Shown here piece by piece: positions 63,131-64,000 of a stretch of 64,000 nt of DNA. Source of the stretch: Adiantum capillus-veneris (Eukaryota > Streptophyta > Polypodiopsida > Polypodiales > Pteridaceae); contig CM043955.1 of the NCBI GenBank assembly GCA_014529385.2, positions 138,063,108 to 138,127,107 on the forward strand, read 5' to 3'. Under the pieces are notes generated by a model that worked only from the letters and a program-made list of their open reading frames with translations, was not told the origin of the DNA and made no database searches. The translations under genes were made by a program, and so were the position numbers. Position 1 is the first letter of the stretch; every line of letters begins with the position of its first letter.

Positions 63131-63470
63131 TCTCTTGCAAGTCCATGCAGAGTGCCCAAGGATATCTCCCATACTTGCTAACTTTCCCTGCATCTTCAAA
63201 AGTCAGCTCTCTGTCCATCTCTCGTAGGTCAAGCTCACGTAGCATCTCCTCTGACATGTCAAAGAAAGATGACTGATGACAAGCATTGAAGTCTCCAAGT
63301 AAGATGACAACTCCATCTCTTGAGAACTCCTAAATATCTTCATTCAAGATCACGTATGGGAATTCTTCCTTAGGTGAGTCAATAAACTTCAATGTACTAG
63401 GAGGAAAGTAGCATATAGCAATATACAATGCTTTGTAGCCTTTTGTCTACACTCTAAGCAATAAGACTGT
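63131..63470 (-). pseudogene. LINE endonuclease fragment
   Basis: The minus strand reads a C-Y-F-P-P-S block, then a TAG, then G-V-V-I-L-L-G-D-F-N-A-C-H, the typical catalytic block of LINE endonucleases, followed by a D-L-R-E-M-D segment. The arrangement resembles the C-Y-I-P-H-H ... V-F-G-D-M-N-A region of the LINE at 16.7 kb, so it is probably a related family. It is on the same strand and in the right order relative to the RT remnant at 62.5-62.7 kb. Confidence 0.75.
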
Positions 63471-63603
63471 ACACATAAAAAAGTGTATGGCCTAGCCCAC
63501 ATGGATCCCTCTCATTGAAAGGGAGGAAATTCCAGCTACGGGAAGAGCCATGTGGTGACAAAGCCCATTTTCAGCTCAACTCCACAACATATGTCCCCCC
63601 CCC

Positions 63604-63951
<348 letters not shown>

Positions 63952-64000
63952 CACAATGGGGTGTAGGTGGCCCGAATCACATGGATCCCTCTCCGATCTA

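Overview
The window looks like transposon-dominated nuclear DNA from a land plant (or close streptophyte) with a large genome. The evidence is intron-bearing transposon genes, two LTR elements whose primer-binding site TGGTATCAGAGC is the usual plant one complementary to initiator-Met tRNA, a chromovirus-type Ty3 polyprotein, L1-like LINEs and very long (CT)n tracts. No ordinary single-copy host gene was recognised. Several transposase-like families here are ones I associate with non-flowering plants, algae and invertebrates rather than angiosperms; that is an inference, and the species cannot be named from the sequence.

Layout. (1) 0.56-15.5 kb: a decayed L1-like LINE on the + strand, cut in the middle of its reverse transcriptase by a 10.45-kb insertion (2455-12905). 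The insertion has 20-bp terminal inverted repeats. It carries an intron-bearing DDE-like transposase remnant, a histone H3-like gene with a long divergent tail, a 535-bp tandem repeat containing three long palindromes, and two unknown minus-strand genes. (2) 16.0-21.4 kb: a nearly complete second LINE (ORF1 with an RNA-binding domain, ORF2 with endonuclease and reverse transcriptase), embedded on both sides in (TC)n. A roughly 90-bp tail fragment of the same family lies just upstream and a truncated copy lies at 46.6-47.6 kb; both are also bounded by (TC)n on both sides. (3) 21.5-24.6 kb: repeats, a foldback element and microsatellites. (4) 24.8-46.5 kb: what looks like one large mobile unit with two convergent transcription units. 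The + strand one has a RING-like finger, an acidic segment and an FCP1/NIF-phosphatase-like domain. The - strand one encodes a protein of the DFAENY...SDG...GHGKG..DG transposase-like family. Both contain an intron made of a 21-22-bp palindromic satellite. A gag-protease-only copia derivative (26484-30129, 187-bp LTRs, TSD TTAAC) has jumped into the first intron. A chromovirus (34031-42922, 1591-bp LTRs, TSD CCAAC) has jumped into the coding sequence of the second gene. (5) 47.7-58.7 kb: AT-rich tandem arrays, a heavily decayed copia element, and a small CACTA-type element (54449-55782) flanked by TTAA. (6) 58.7-64.0 kb: long (CT)n/(GA)n tracts, an inverted duplication of a small unknown gene, a direct duplication, remnants of a third minus-strand LINE, and a compound TC/TA/GATA microsatellite at the right edge.

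Nesting gives a relative order. The LINE at 0.56 kb is older than the 10.45-kb element inside it. The large two-gene unit is older than the copia and chromovirus copies inside it. The chromovirus is very young, with three differences seen between its 1591-bp LTRs, although its pol is broken. Most open reading frames in the window are interrupted by stops or frameshifts, so the genes are annotated mainly as pseudogenes.
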